The position numbers and the translations under genes were made by a program. From NCBI GenBank assembly GCA_947486185.1, contig CANKTH010000006.1:17635-81634 (forward strand): a stretch of DNA of 64,000 nucleotides, in the 5' to 3' direction. A model generated the notes under the pieces. The model searched no databases. It was not told where the DNA came from and saw nothing but the letters and a program-made list of their open reading frames with translations. Below, piece by piece: positions 8,508-18,085 of this stretch. The DNA comes from Deltaproteobacteria bacterium. GTDB taxonomy: Bacteria > Myxococcota_A > UBA796 > SXON01. The first letter of the stretch is position 1, and the number at the start of each line of letters is the position of its first letter.

Positions 8508-8530
8508 TGCCGGACAGTTTCTGTCCGGCA
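8508..8530. promoter_or_regulatory. Long perfect palindrome in the divergent spacer
   Basis: TGCCGGACAG, three T, CTGTCCGGCA: a perfect 10-bp inverted repeat with a 3-nt loop. It lies between two divergent genes, so it cannot terminate either coding transcript in the usual way, and no T-run follows it. A shared operator or an RNA hairpin in one 5' leader are the likeliest roles. Confidence 0.45.
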
Positions 8531-8614
8531 CGGGAGAGTGGTGCGTCTACCGCTTGCTGAGGTCCGCTCCTCGACGGTAGGACGGTAACAGCCTGCTCCA
8601 CGGCTCGGGGATCC

Positions 8615-11470
8615 ATGTTTGTTTCGACGCCACGGTGGCGGAGTCCCGCACATCGCCCGGTGGGCTTCGCCCTCGGTGCCGTCCTGTTTACGGCGCTTCC
8701 GACGCCCGCCCGCGGCGCAAGCCTCTCCTTCACGGGCGCGCTGCCGGCCGGCGTCACCACCAGCGCCTCGATCAGCGCTACGGGCACCGGGCTCGCGATC
8801 ACGGACTTCAGCGGCCTCACCGACAACTACCTGGAAGCCTACGTCGACCTCACCCTGACCCCCGGTCAGCTCGTCCAGTTCAGCGAGAAGCACGTCACGC
8901 TCGGCGTCGTCCGGCAGAACGCGATCCAGGACGGCGACTTCGAGCTCGGTACGCTGGGCACGGCGGGGTCCTCGTGGACCGAGCATGGCGGAGACGTCGA
9001 GGCGGTGAGCGCGGGCTATCTACGAGGGCTCTCAGCCGAGCTGCGCGTGGCCGCCGGGAGTGGAAGCGCCAGCTACTTCCAGCAGTACTTCCCGACCAAT
9101 CCAGGCGACGTATACCGACTCTACTATCGGGCCCGGATGGACGAGACGCTGCCGGAGTATGGCGGCGTCGGCGCGTACGGCACCCTGGACATACGCGCAC
9201 GCTACAGCGCCACCGCCGCGGACGCCGGGGTGATCTCCCCGATGAGCCCCGACGAAGGCTACTCGGGTTCAACCCTGACAACCGACAGCAGTGACCGGTA
9301 CGAACTGATCGTCCGGCACACCTCTGCCTCCGGCACCGTCCTCGGCGCACAGCACTTCGCGATCGCGGACTGTGACGAACACGTCGTACTGGACGACGGC
9401 GTACGCCACATCGGCTTCCAGCGCTACGCTTCGACCAACTGTACCTCCGACATCCAATACGGCGTGGTGACCTTCTACGCGACCGGGCGCTCCCCCGCGA
9501 GCGACAGCCGCATCCTCGTGGACGACGTCATGGTGGACTGGGTGCGCCAGGTCGAGGTGCAGATCCTCGACCACGACAGCGCCGGGGTCACGAGCACCGT
9601 GCTCCAGTCGACGACCGTCGACACAGGCTTCTACGTAGAGCCCCTGCGTCCCGGGGCCCACCCCTACGGGGTCACCGTTCGCGTGATCCTGCGCACCCAT
9701 GAGGCCGGGGTGAGCCCGGTGCTCCGGCAGATTGACATTCGCGACGCCATCCCCGTCGAGGTCGTCGTAGGAAACTCGGTGTCCAGCTTCTCGGAGGCTC
9801 GGCTTGGCGCCGACATGCACATTCCTCCTCGCGAAGAGTTCGACAACTACGACGACTACGGCGCAGAGATGTCCACCCTCTGTCACGACCCGGCCACTGG
9901 CGGCGCCACCCACTGTTACGAGCTCTTCGCCGCCTACGGCATCCGAAGCGCCCGTATGTTCCTGGATCCAGCCGACTTCGACTGGATCGATGACGGCACC
10001 GACTGGGTGCTCACGCCCAACCTCGATGGCCTCAACCTGATCCAACGGATCACCGAGGCCCGTACTGCCGGGCTGGATCCCGTGCTCATGCTGCCGGCCC
10101 ACGGTCCGCCGCTGACATCGATGAGCTTCTGGAATGAAGATTGTACCGATGTGATCTACGACGACCTTTACAGCGCAACGCCGCGAGACGACGCTGAGCA
10201 GAGCCGCCACCTCTTCACCCGGTTCGCGCTCGCCCTGGTGGAAGGGCTCGACGGGGCGCACTCCGAGTTTGGCTTTGCCCAGGTAGACAACTTCGAGATT
10301 CTCAACGAGCCCAACTACGAAGCCTTCGAGCCCTACTGTCCCGAGCTCCTGCCGCCCGAGGACCTGCCGCAGCTCATCGCGGAGGTCGCCGAAGCGCTGA
10401 GCACCGGCGGCCGCACCGACTTTCAGCTCTCCTTTGGCGGCCTCGAACCAGACGATGGCTACATGTACGACGACACCTACCTGCGCGACACGCTGCTGCC
10501 TGAGTTGGATGCCGCGTGGTTCACGCATGCAGCGTTCCACAGCTACACCAAGACCTGGCCGCCCGAGACCGTGCGCGCCCAGTTCCCCGCCGTGGACGTG
10601 CTGCTCGATAACGCCGGCTGGAACGACCTGCCGATCTGGCTCACCGAGTACGCCTACAAGCGGGCCACCTACGACCCGGACTGCAGCGCCTCGCTGTACA
10701 CGACTGAGCAGAGCGAATGGATCAACCGTGGTTATGGCGAAGCCGCCCACGCGCACCTGATGGCGCGAAACACCCTCGCCGCCCTCACCACCAGCGCGGA
10801 GCGAATCATGGCGTGGGGACAGATGTCCAACGAGATGGTGGACGATGTCTCGGATCCCTGTTGGGAGGCGATGAGTGACAACAAAGTGATGTTCGAACGC
10901 GTCGAGGGCACGGGCGCGGCCTACGGCGGAGCCGATCCCGTGGAGTTCTCCGCCAACGCCGCGGGTCTCGCGTGGCTTACCATCGGGCGGTATCTGGCCA
11001 GCGCCAACGCGCTGATGGTGCAGGCGACCCACGTGGGCTGGCCCTCGTCCGTCCGCGAGAGGTCGTGGGACGAGCACGTCGAGGTGCCGGTGTACGAGAT
11101 CGGCAGCGGCTATGCCGCGGCGGTGTACACCTGGAAGGACTACGAGTACGGCGCGATCCTGCCACATCTGGGAGAGAGCACCGAGATTGCCTGGAAGGCG
11201 ATGGTGTACGACGAGGCCGAGCGTTGTACCGACACCGCTATCGCCTGTGGCGTGCGCGATGTGGGCTTTCGCGGAAAACGGGTGTTCACGCTTAGCCTTC
11301 GCGGCCTCGTTCGAGCCGCCGATATCGACACAGTCTCACTCGTCCCGCTGGACGGCAGCTTCACCGAGACCCCGCTCGACTTCTCCTACGACGGTAGTGA
11401 CCAGCTCGTCGTGCGCCACGTGGTCGCCGGCGAGCTGCCGGTGCTCGTGCTGATCGAAGACCTGCGCTGA
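8615..11470 (+). CDS. Secreted multidomain glycoside hydrolase-like protein (clan A type TIM barrel)
   Basis: 951 aa with a signal peptide (GFALGAVLFTALPTPARG). Residues 30-380 are beta-rich, including a carbohydrate-binding-like segment (DFELGTLG... LYYRARMDE). The barrel spans about 390-830: it begins GADMHIPPREEFDNY, has RMFLDPADFDW, and carries EILNEPN near residue 568, where Glu is the expected acid/base, and IWLTEYAYK near 680, where Glu is the expected nucleophile. This pairing is typical of clan GH-A and is reminiscent of GH39. A C-terminal beta domain follows. Substrate is unknown. The next gene starts 68 nt downstream and is probably co-expressed. Confidence 0.75.
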   Translation: MFVSTPRWRSPAHRPVGFALGAVLFTALPTPARGASLSFTGALPAGVTTSASISATGTGLAITDFSGLTDNYLEAYVDLTLTPGQLVQFSEKHVTLGVVRQNAIQDGDFELGTLGTAGSSWTEHGGDVEAVSAGYLRGLSAELRVAAGSGSASYFQQYFPTNPGDVYRLYYRARMDETLPEYGGVGAYGTLDIRARYSATAADAGVISPMSPDEGYSGSTLTTDSSDRYELIVRHTSASGTVLGAQHFAIADCDEHVVLDDGVRHIGFQRYASTNCTSDIQYGVVTFYATGRSPASDSRILVDDVMVDWVRQVEVQILDHDSAGVTSTVLQSTTVDTGFYVEPLRPGAHPYGVTVRVILRTHEAGVSPVLRQIDIRDAIPVEVVVGNSVSSFSEARLGADMHIPPREEFDNYDDYGAEMSTLCHDPATGGATHCYELFAAYGIRSARMFLDPADFDWIDDGTDWVLTPNLDGLNLIQRITEARTAGLDPVLMLPAHGPPLTSMSFWNEDCTDVIYDDLYSATPRDDAEQSRHLFTRFALALVEGLDGAHSEFGFAQVDNFEILNEPNYEAFEPYCPELLPPEDLPQLIAEVAEALSTGGRTDFQLSFGGLEPDDGYMYDDTYLRDTLLPELDAAWFTHAAFHSYTKTWPPETVRAQFPAVDVLLDNAGWNDLPIWLTEYAYKRATYDPDCSASLYTTEQSEWINRGYGEAAHAHLMARNTLAALTTSAERIMAWGQMSNEMVDDVSDPCWEAMSDNKVMFERVEGTGAAYGGADPVEFSANAAGLAWLTIGRYLASANALMVQATHVGWPSSVRERSWDEHVEVPVYEIGSGYAAAVYTWKDYEYGAILPHLGESTEIAWKAMVYDEAERCTDTAIACGVRDVGFRGKRVFTLSLRGLVRAADIDTVSLVPLDGSFTETPLDFSYDGSDQLVVRHVVAGELPVLVLIEDLR

Positions 11471-11538
11471 CGGTGTGGAGGGCTTCCCCGCCCTACCCTC
11501 TGAGTGGCCGGCGGCGCCTCCTCGTGCCAGGATGCGCC

Positions 11539-13101
11539 ATGCGCTTATGGGTCTCTGTTCTCCTGACTCTGGGTCTCGTCGCCCCCTCCTCGGACGCGGC
11601 GCCAGCGACACCCGCGGCGCCAGCGACACCCGCGGCGCCAGCGACACCCGCGGCGCCGGCGGCACCCGCGGCGCCAGCTCCGCCCGTCACACCGCCTGTG
11701 GCCGGCACAAGTCAAGTACAAAGTGCGCTTCAGCTGTCGGCCGACCTGCCGGGGGAGCACATCGCCGGCTTCCCGCTCGGCGTACGCGTCACGCTCAAGA
11801 ATACAGGGACAACTCCACTCCTCGTGCCAGACATCGCCACCCGGCCGCACCTCGTACGGTTCGATCTGGTGGCCCCAGACGGGGCGCGCACCGAACGATT
11901 CAACACTCCGCCCGCAGTCGACAGCGCCGCGAGCTGGACGCTGAGCCCCGGCGGACAACGCCAGACTCTTCTGGAGGTGCCGCAGGGCTCTGCCCTCCGG
12001 GCCGGCGATTGGACCCTGGGCGTTCGGCTGGCCGAGCCCGCGGGCGCCCGGGTGGACCCCAAGCCGCTGCGCGTCGCCGTAGCGGCACCCCGGAGCCTGG
12101 ACGGGCCCATCGAGCCGGAGACCCTCACGCAGACCGGGGTCAGTACCCTCTGGCTTCAGCCGCAAACTGCGGGATTTGACCTCTACCTCCTCAAAAGCCG
12201 TCCGCGGGCCGCGGACGCGACGGAGGCGCTCTACCGGCTCGCCCACATCGAGCAGGAGACCCGCCCCCGATTGAGCCGCTCCCGACCCAGCGAATCCGCG
12301 GTGCGCCACGTCCACTGGGCCGAGGGCCCACAGACCGTAGTGGTCGGGCGGCTGGACACCGGCGCCATCAGTAGCCCGCGCCGCTACACCCTCCCCTGGC
12401 CTGAAGTCGAGGTGCTGGACCGCGGCGCCACCGACGGCAACGGCGGGCTCGTGCTCCCGATCTGGGTGCCCTCGCCGGACAAGGTCCGCGGCTCAGTTCG
12501 GCTTTTTACGATCGACAGCCGCGGCAACGTGGGCGGGCGCACCGTGGGCGACCTGCCGAGCCGCCCCGACCTCGCGGTCTCGGCGGTGGACGGCGCGGGC
12601 GGCTACCTCCTCCTGCTCGGCCACGCCGCGGGCGTGGACCTCTATCGGCTGGATCCCGCTTGGGTCCCCGAGATCCCAGCACGAGGACGGCGCGTGCTGG
12701 CGCTCTCGGACGGATGGGCCCCGGCCGCGGCGAGCTTCACCACCCTGCCTCAGCGTGACGCGAGTCCGGGCGGCCAGGCCGTGTTGGTGATGCTGAAAAA
12801 CACTGGGGTGTACCGGTCTTTATGGGTGGATCTCTCGGGCCGCGTATTGGAGGACACCCAGACCCGGCCATGGACGGCCGAAGGGGAAGTGCTAAGCCTG
12901 CTTCCTGACGGATGGGGCGCCTTTCACGTGCTCGTGAAGGGCCCCAAGGGCGTCGCGTGGGCGGTCCAAGCAGGCCGGGTCACCCCGCTGCCCGGCGTCA
13001 CCGACGGGATCCTGTGGGCGACGGACACCGAGATCCGGCTCCGCACCTTCGGCGGCCCTGAGGTCGTTCAGGACCGCGTGTTGGGGAGCCGCGGGGGGTG
13101 A
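11539..13101 (+). CDS. Exported beta-rich protein with PATPAA repeats
   Basis: 520 aa from ATG 11539, chosen because it starts a signal peptide (MRLWVSVLLTLGLVAPSSDA); the frame is open from 11473 but those codons are not signal-like. After cleavage comes a Pro/Ala linker encoded by an 18-bp tandem repeat, then an Ig-like domain (LGVRVTLKNTGTTPLLVPD), then a long region of repeated strands resembling a beta-propeller (repeated GGLVLPIWVPSP, GGYLLLLGHAAGVDLYRLD, GWGAFHVLVKGPKG blocks). No catalytic residues are recognised. Likely a surface or periplasmic partner of the glycosidase-like protein upstream. Confidence 0.75.
   Translation: MRLWVSVLLTLGLVAPSSDAAPATPAAPATPAAPATPAAPAAPAAPAPPVTPPVAGTSQVQSALQLSADLPGEHIAGFPLGVRVTLKNTGTTPLLVPDIATRPHLVRFDLVAPDGARTERFNTPPAVDSAASWTLSPGGQRQTLLEVPQGSALRAGDWTLGVRLAEPAGARVDPKPLRVAVAAPRSLDGPIEPETLTQTGVSTLWLQPQTAGFDLYLLKSRPRAADATEALYRLAHIEQETRPRLSRSRPSESAVRHVHWAEGPQTVVVGRLDTGAISSPRRYTLPWPEVEVLDRGATDGNGGLVLPIWVPSPDKVRGSVRLFTIDSRGNVGGRTVGDLPSRPDLAVSAVDGAGGYLLLLGHAAGVDLYRLDPAWVPEIPARGRRVLALSDGWAPAAASFTTLPQRDASPGGQAVLVMLKNTGVYRSLWVDLSGRVLEDTQTRPWTAEGEVLSLLPDGWGAFHVLVKGPKGVAWAVQAGRVTPLPGVTDGILWATDTEIRLRTFGGPEVVQDRVLGSRGG
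11602..11685 (+). repeat. 18-bp in-frame tandem repeat coding PATPAA
   Basis: The unit CCAGCGACACCCGCGGCG occurs three times perfectly and then with two substitutions as CCGGCGGCACCCGCGGCG, followed by a partial copy. It codes a flexible linker just after the signal peptide and could change copy number by slippage in whole codons. Confidence 0.8.
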
Positions 13102-13199
13102 CCCGGGCGCCGCCGGGGTAGCGCGCGACACGCGACCGGAGGGCCCTCACGAAGTTGATCGACCGGCAGCGCCCTGCCCCGCGCGGGATAGACCGCGGC

Positions 13200-14027
13200 A
13201 TGGCGATAAACTGGTACCCGGGCCACATGGTCACCGCGAGAAAGGACATCCGAGCACGACTGCCCGAGGTGGACCTGCTGATTGAGGTGCTTGACGCGCG
13301 TATCCCCGCCTCGAGCGCGAACCCGCTCGTGCCCGAGCTGCGGGGGGACAAACCGCTCATCCAGATCCTCAACAAGGCCGACCTCGCCGACCCGACGGTC
13401 ACCGAAGCCTGGCTCGAAGTGAACCGCGAGCGTGGCGTCCAGGCGCTCGCGCACCACCATGGGGACCCCAGCCTGCCCACTCGGGTACGCGCGCTCGCAG
13501 CGGAGATCGTGGCGGCGTCCCGTACACGGGCACGCCCGATGCTGGCCATGATCCTGGGAATCCCCAACGTCGGGAAGTCCACCGTCATCAACACCCTGGC
13601 CGGCCGGAACATCGCCCGTACAGCGAACAAACCTGGCGTGACCACCCTTCAACAACGGATCATCGTCGGCGCGAATCTGGAGCTGTTGGACACTCCGGGC
13701 TTCTTGTGGCCCAAGCTGAGCCCGCCTGAACGAGGCTACCGCCTCGGCGTGCTCGGCGCGATCACCGACCGGGTGCTCGACCTGGAGGACCTCGCCTGGT
13801 TCGCCGTGCGGGAGCTGACGCGCGACCACCCCGGCACCCTACAGAGGTATTACCAGCTTGATCCCGCGGTCGCCGACGAGGCAGCGGTGCTGGAGGGCAT
13901 CGGCCGGCGCGCCGGGCACCTACGGAAGGGTGGCATCGTCGACGTTCAAAAAGCCGCGGAGCGCCTGCTGTTTGACCTGCGCTCCGGGCTCTTGGGGCGC
14001 ATCAGCTTGGAGTCGCCTCCAGGCTGA
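13200..14027 (+). CDS. rbgA: Ribosome biogenesis GTPase YlqF/RbgA
   Basis: 275 aa from ATG 13200, chosen because the family begins with INWYPGHM, found here at residues 3-10; the frame is open from 13155. The circularly permuted G-motif order of the family is clear: G4 NKADL at about 69, G1 GIPNVGKST at about 121, then G2 in PGVTT and G3 DTPG at about 162. RbgA assists late maturation of the large ribosomal subunit and binds rRNA via its C-terminal helical domain, also present here. It lies tail to tail with the DUF4331 gene with only 18 nt between. Confidence 0.95.
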   Translation: MAINWYPGHMVTARKDIRARLPEVDLLIEVLDARIPASSANPLVPELRGDKPLIQILNKADLADPTVTEAWLEVNRERGVQALAHHHGDPSLPTRVRALAAEIVAASRTRARPMLAMILGIPNVGKSTVINTLAGRNIARTANKPGVTTLQQRIIVGANLELLDTPGFLWPKLSPPERGYRLGVLGAITDRVLDLEDLAWFAVRELTRDHPGTLQRYYQLDPAVADEAAVLEGIGRRAGHLRKGGIVDVQKAAERLLFDLRSGLLGRISLESPPG

Positions 14028-14045
14028 TGCCGCTTCGACTCCCGC

Positions 14046-15491
14046 TTATTCGTAGGTGCCCGCCGGCCACGGGTCACCCATGAAGGGGAACTCGGCGAGC
14101 ACAGTCAGGCCCTCCATGCCCACGCCGTCGGAGACCAGCGCGCCGTAGGAACCGACCAGGTAGCCGGCGAGCGCCGTCAGCTCCACGTCCACCACGTCGT
14201 CGGTGATGAAGCGGCCGTTGGGGAACTCGCCCAAGCCGGCCGCCGACCATGCGGCGCAGCCGTTGAGGTTCAGCCGCACCGCCTCGTACGCCGAGAAGGT
14301 CTTGCTCTCCCCCGGAATGGCGCCGCCGAAGGCGTAGCCGCTCGGCATGGTACAGAACCCGCTGTAGCCGGTGAGGAAGGTGGCCGCGATATCTTCGCGT
14401 CCAACCAGGATGTCTTCCAGGCCGATGGCGGTGAGGTCCAGGGCGGCGTCGGCGTCAAGCTCGATGTCGTCCGCGTTGGGCGTGCCCAACACGGCGTTCA
14501 TGTAGATCGGCAGAATGGGCTCGATCACATAGCCAAGGAACTGGAGATCGTCGCTCGGATGGCTCGCGTTGAACGTATCCTTCTCGCTGATCGGCAACAC
14601 CACCTCGTTGACCAGCGGCATCCCCAGGCGCGCGACCTGAACCCACTCGCCGCGGTGCTCCTGGCTGCCGTCGGCGCGACGGACGGTGATGGCGCGGCGG
14701 GAGGTGGTGGCCCAGGTCGCGATGACCTCGTTGGCGGCGTTGGGAGCGGCACCGTCGCGGGTCAGGCTGTCGGCGTCCACCGAGATCGCGATGGAGTGGA
14801 CATTGAAGCCCAGGAGCGAGTTGTAGTTCGTGCCAACGCCAACCCCCAACAGATCGAAGGTGTGGGCGAGGTCGACGTAGAACTCCTCTTGCCGGGGGCC
14901 GGCGAAGTAGCTGTAGTCCACGCCGCCGACGTTGGTGTTGTAGGTGTGGCTGATGGTGATGGTGCCGCCCGCGTCGCTCTCGGGGTCGTAGCCGCCAGGA
15001 ACCATGGAGCGGAAACCGATGTTGGCCGGGGGCACATCGCCGGTGCCGATCACCGTAGCCACGCCGTCATCGACGCGGGTGAGGGTGTAGGTCTGGGAGA
15101 TGTTGACGTCTTCCGCGCCATCTACGCCCTGAACGCCGCCATTGGGGGCGCCGTAGAGCACTCCGTCGTTGTACAGGAAGGTGTCGGGGATGGTGTAGCT
15201 GGTCTGGGTCTGGAACTGGAAGGTGATGTCTTCGAAACCATCACCTTCGTTGTCGATGTGGATCTCGTAGAGCACATCGTCGCTGAACTGGTGGTAGTTC
15301 GGGCCGCTGTACGGCGCCTGGAGCGGCAGTACGTTGGCGATGAACACGATCTTCGAGGTGTCGTTGGGATCCCGGAACACATAGAAGTCGGTGAGATCGG
15401 CCGCGGAATCCTGGGCGATCATCGGGGCTTCACGGTGAGAGGACGCCTGGGCGTCAGGGAGGAGGGCAAGGATCAGAAGAGCTGCAGACAT
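14046..15491 (-). CDS. DUF4331 exported protein
   Basis: 481 aa with a signal peptide cleaved after AQA. The mature N-terminus SSHREAPMIAQDSAADLTDF is the hallmark of DUF4331, followed by YVFRDPNDTSKIVFIANV. The body has many Asp/Asn/Gly turns (HIDNEGDGFEDITF) suggesting a calcium-stabilised beta fold. DUF4331 proteins are usually secreted and of unknown function. ATG 15491 has GAGGT 5 nt upstream. The MopE-repeat gene ends 40 nt upstream on the same strand, so the two form a likely operon. Confidence 0.9.
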   Translation of the reverse strand: MSAALLILALLPDAQASSHREAPMIAQDSAADLTDFYVFRDPNDTSKIVFIANVLPLQAPYSGPNYHQFSDDVLYEIHIDNEGDGFEDITFQFQTQTSYTIPDTFLYNDGVLYGAPNGGVQGVDGAEDVNISQTYTLTRVDDGVATVIGTGDVPPANIGFRSMVPGGYDPESDAGGTITISHTYNTNVGGVDYSYFAGPRQEEFYVDLAHTFDLLGVGVGTNYNSLLGFNVHSIAISVDADSLTRDGAAPNAANEVIATWATTSRRAITVRRADGSQEHRGEWVQVARLGMPLVNEVVLPISEKDTFNASHPSDDLQFLGYVIEPILPIYMNAVLGTPNADDIELDADAALDLTAIGLEDILVGREDIAATFLTGYSGFCTMPSGYAFGGAIPGESKTFSAYEAVRLNLNGCAAWSAAGLGEFPNGRFITDDVVDVELTALAGYLVGSYGALVSDGVGMEGLTVLAEFPFMGDPWPAGTYE

Positions 15492-15531
15492 CGGATACCT
15501 CAGGTGCGACGCAGCGCGCCGCGAAGGGGAT

Positions 15532-17829
15532 TTAGTAGGTAGAAGAGTAGATGATACCGGTGAGATCGGCGTAGTAGAGCTCTCCGCCGCTCGCGGAGAG
15601 GCCGGTGGCCAGGGTGTCCACTTGCAGGAAGCTCAGGCGGTTGTTGCCACCATCGGCGCCGATGGTGTAGAAGCCGCTTTCGAAGGCGGCATCGTCATAG
15701 CCGAAGCTCTTGTCTGCCAGGGTTGCATAGACGATGGAGCTCCCGGAGCCATCCACCGCGAGGCCATTGCCGTAGGCCACACGAAGCCCGGTGGCCAGGA
15801 GCGCGGTCGTGCCCGCGCCGCCAGGATCGGTGATCGACACCAGCGCGCCGCGTGACCGGCCGCTGCTCATCGCGTCGAGCACGAAGAGCATGCTGCCATC
15901 CGGCGAGGCGGAGACGGCCATGGGCTCGGTCAAGCCGGCGCCCGTACTACCGAAGGACCAGGTGCCGACCCACGCGCCACCCGACACCTGCGCGTACGCG
16001 GCGGTGTCTTCGGGCGACTTGCCGACCAGCCACAGATCGCCGTTGTCGTCGGCCGAGACGTCCGTAGGCATCCGAAGGGTGCCCATCAGATCGATGCTCG
16101 CCGGGGTGCTGCCCGAGATGCCGAGCGAGAAGAGCTCACCCAGGTCGCCCTGGCTGTTCTCGGCCGCGACGTCCGCGACGTAGAGCGTCATTCCATCCTG
16201 GGAGATCTCGATGCCCGAGGGCTCGGCCAGGGGCGCGCCAGCGTAGACCGTCGCGCCCACGCTGGTGTCGAGGTCGATCACCACCACGATGCCATCACCA
16301 ACGGAGTTGGTACCCACCGCGTAGAGGCTGCGGTCGTAGACCACCACGTCGCGGAGCTCGGCGAGGTCGGTGAGCCCCGAGGTGAAGCCGCCGGTGACGG
16401 TGAGGTCTTCGTAGGGGTCGGTCGCGTTGTCCACGTAGCCGGACGGCTGATCGCAGGTCGTGACCATCACGCTGTCATCGCCGCCGCCGTCGCCGTCGGA
16501 GTCGATGTACCAGTCGGACTGGCCGGAGACCGAGTCGTCGGCGTCATCCACGAGGCCGTCACAATCTTCGTCGGCGTCCAGGTCGTCGCACATTTCCTGT
16601 GCGCCCGGGTTGATCGCGGCATCCGAATCGGCACAATCGGTGTTGGTGTCGGTCCAGCCCGCGGCCATTTCACAGGTGAGCGTGCCTGAATCGTTGACGT
16701 CACCATAGCCGTCGCCGTCAGCGTCGGCGAAATACCACTCCTGGTCCGCGACCGTCACGTCGGCGTCGTCGGCAGACCCGTCACAGTTCTCGTCTGCGTC
16801 GACGTCGTCACATACTTCGGTGCCAAGCGGGTTGACGTCGGACCGAGCGTCATCGCAGTCCGAAGCGTCGGTGCCGTAGCCGGCGGAGGCTTCGCAGGCG
16901 TCCACCGAGTTGGCGGCGTCGCCGTAGCCGTCGGCGTCAGCATCGGCGTAGTAGGTGGTCAATCCGGTGGCGCCGCTGTCCGCCGTGTCGGCGAGGCCGT
17001 CGCAGTCTTCGTCGATGTCTGAGGCGTCACACACCTCGGTCAGGCCGGGGTTGGCGCCACCGTTGCTGTCGTCACAGTCGGTGTTGTCGGCGACGTAACG
17101 GGACGGCATCGCGCAGGCGTCGAGCGTGCTGTTCGGGTCGCCGTAGCCGTCGCCGTCGAGGTCGGCGTAGTAGGTGCTGGAGGCGAGCCCCTCATCGACG
17201 TTGCTGTCGCAGTTGTTGTCGGCGTCGTCACAGACCTCGGTCGCGCCCGGGTAGTTGGTGGCGCTGTCGTCGTCGCAGTCGGTGGGCTCGGCGGTGTAGT
17301 TGGCCGGCTCGGCGCACGCCTGCGCCGGGAAGTCGGAGTCGCCGAAACCGTCGCCGTCAAGATCCTGGTAGAAGGTGGAGAGGCCGGAGACACTGGCGTC
17401 GGCGTCATCGACGTCGCCGTCGCAGTCGTTGTCCACCGAGTCGCACACCTCGCTCGAACCGGGGCTCACGGCGCCGTTGGTGTCGTCGCAATCGCCGCCC
17501 TGGCTGGCTGACCCCGATGGGGCGGTGCAGGCGTAGGCCAACGAGGCGTCGTCACCGTAGGTGTCCGCGTCGCCGTCGGTGTAGTAGGGAGTGCCCCCCG
17601 TCGCGCCCGCTTCGTCGGCGGCACCGTCGCAGTTGTTGTCCACCGAGTCGCAGATCTCGGTCGCGCCGGGATTCACTGCGGGATCGGAATCGTCACAGTC
17701 TTCGACTGAGGGAAAACCGTCGCCGTCGGCGTCGTCTAGCGTGCCCGTAGGCACGGAGTCCTTACCGGAGTCGTCCGTACAAGCGCCGACCAACAGGCCG
17801 GCGAGCAGGACGAGAGGCCATCGATTCAT
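15532..17829 (-). CDS. Lipoprotein with MopE-type metal-binding repeats and a C-terminal propeller-like domain
   Basis: 765 aa. Lipobox VGAC at Cys17. Residues 30-480 hold six full repeats built on DADGDG..DCDD..x..NPGATEVCD..DNDCDG plus a degenerate last copy that has lost the Cys/Asp core (ATDPYEDLTV). Such MopE-type repeats bind Ca2+ and are disulfide-linked; the methanotroph namesake also binds copper. Residues 490-765 are a beta-propeller-like region with VVYDRSLYAVGTNS, GMTLYVADVAAEN and GSMLFVLDAMSSG blades. It is exported to the outer surface or periplasm. Position before the DUF4331 gene suggests a shared surface function. Confidence 0.85.
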   Translation of the reverse strand: MNRWPLVLLAGLLVGACTDDSGKDSVPTGTLDDADGDGFPSVEDCDDSDPAVNPGATEICDSVDNNCDGAADEAGATGGTPYYTDGDADTYGDDASLAYACTAPSGSASQGGDCDDTNGAVSPGSSEVCDSVDNDCDGDVDDADASVSGLSTFYQDLDGDGFGDSDFPAQACAEPANYTAEPTDCDDDSATNYPGATEVCDDADNNCDSNVDEGLASSTYYADLDGDGYGDPNSTLDACAMPSRYVADNTDCDDSNGGANPGLTEVCDASDIDEDCDGLADTADSGATGLTTYYADADADGYGDAANSVDACEASAGYGTDASDCDDARSDVNPLGTEVCDDVDADENCDGSADDADVTVADQEWYFADADGDGYGDVNDSGTLTCEMAAGWTDTNTDCADSDAAINPGAQEMCDDLDADEDCDGLVDDADDSVSGQSDWYIDSDGDGGGDDSVMVTTCDQPSGYVDNATDPYEDLTVTGGFTSGLTDLAELRDVVVYDRSLYAVGTNSVGDGIVVVIDLDTSVGATVYAGAPLAEPSGIEISQDGMTLYVADVAAENSQGDLGELFSLGISGSTPASIDLMGTLRMPTDVSADDNGDLWLVGKSPEDTAAYAQVSGGAWVGTWSFGSTGAGLTEPMAVSASPDGSMLFVLDAMSSGRSRGALVSITDPGGAGTTALLATGLRVAYGNGLAVDGSGSSIVYATLADKSFGYDDAAFESGFYTIGADGGNNRLSFLQVDTLATGLSASGGELYYADLTGIIYSSTY

Positions 17830-18085
17830 CAGGTCACCTCTATAGAGTTGGCCGCTACGGGCGGCGTCGAGTCACAGCAGAAGGACGGGCAGGATACATC
17901 CATACGGAGCACCGGGCAAGACGGATCATGACAATTGTGGAGATCTCGCCAAATTCCTGTATTGGCCCACCGCAAGCCGCATAAGGCCAGCTTCCTGGCC
18001 ACCTCTCTGCCAGATCCTGGTTGACGCCCCACGGGTCCTGATGCACACTCGCCCGCCGGGCACGACGCCCGCTCGAGGAGACCCC
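17830..18085. other. Divergent intergenic region, 256 nt
   Basis: Lies between two outward-facing lipoprotein genes. It is less GC-rich than its surroundings (for example TGACAATTGTGG and CCAAATTCCTGTATTGG around 17930-17970), as promoter regions often are. I see no convincing ORF, RNA gene or repeat in it. Confidence 0.5.

Noticed and set aside
9269..11167. 632-codon minus-strand ORF opposite the glycosidase-like gene
   Set aside because: Antisense shadow: repetitive His/Val/Gly composition, no motifs, while the opposite frame has signal peptide and catalytic motifs.
14559..15542. 327-codon plus-strand ORF opposite the DUF4331 gene
   Set aside because: Antisense shadow rich in Val, Gly and Asp; DUF4331 is unambiguous on the other strand.
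15532..17829. Regular DNA repeats considered as a possible CRISPR or satellite array
   Set aside because: The periodicity is codon-level Asp/Cys repeats; units diverge and lack spacer-repeat structure. The same holds for the TSP3 repeats at 33.6-34.5 kb.
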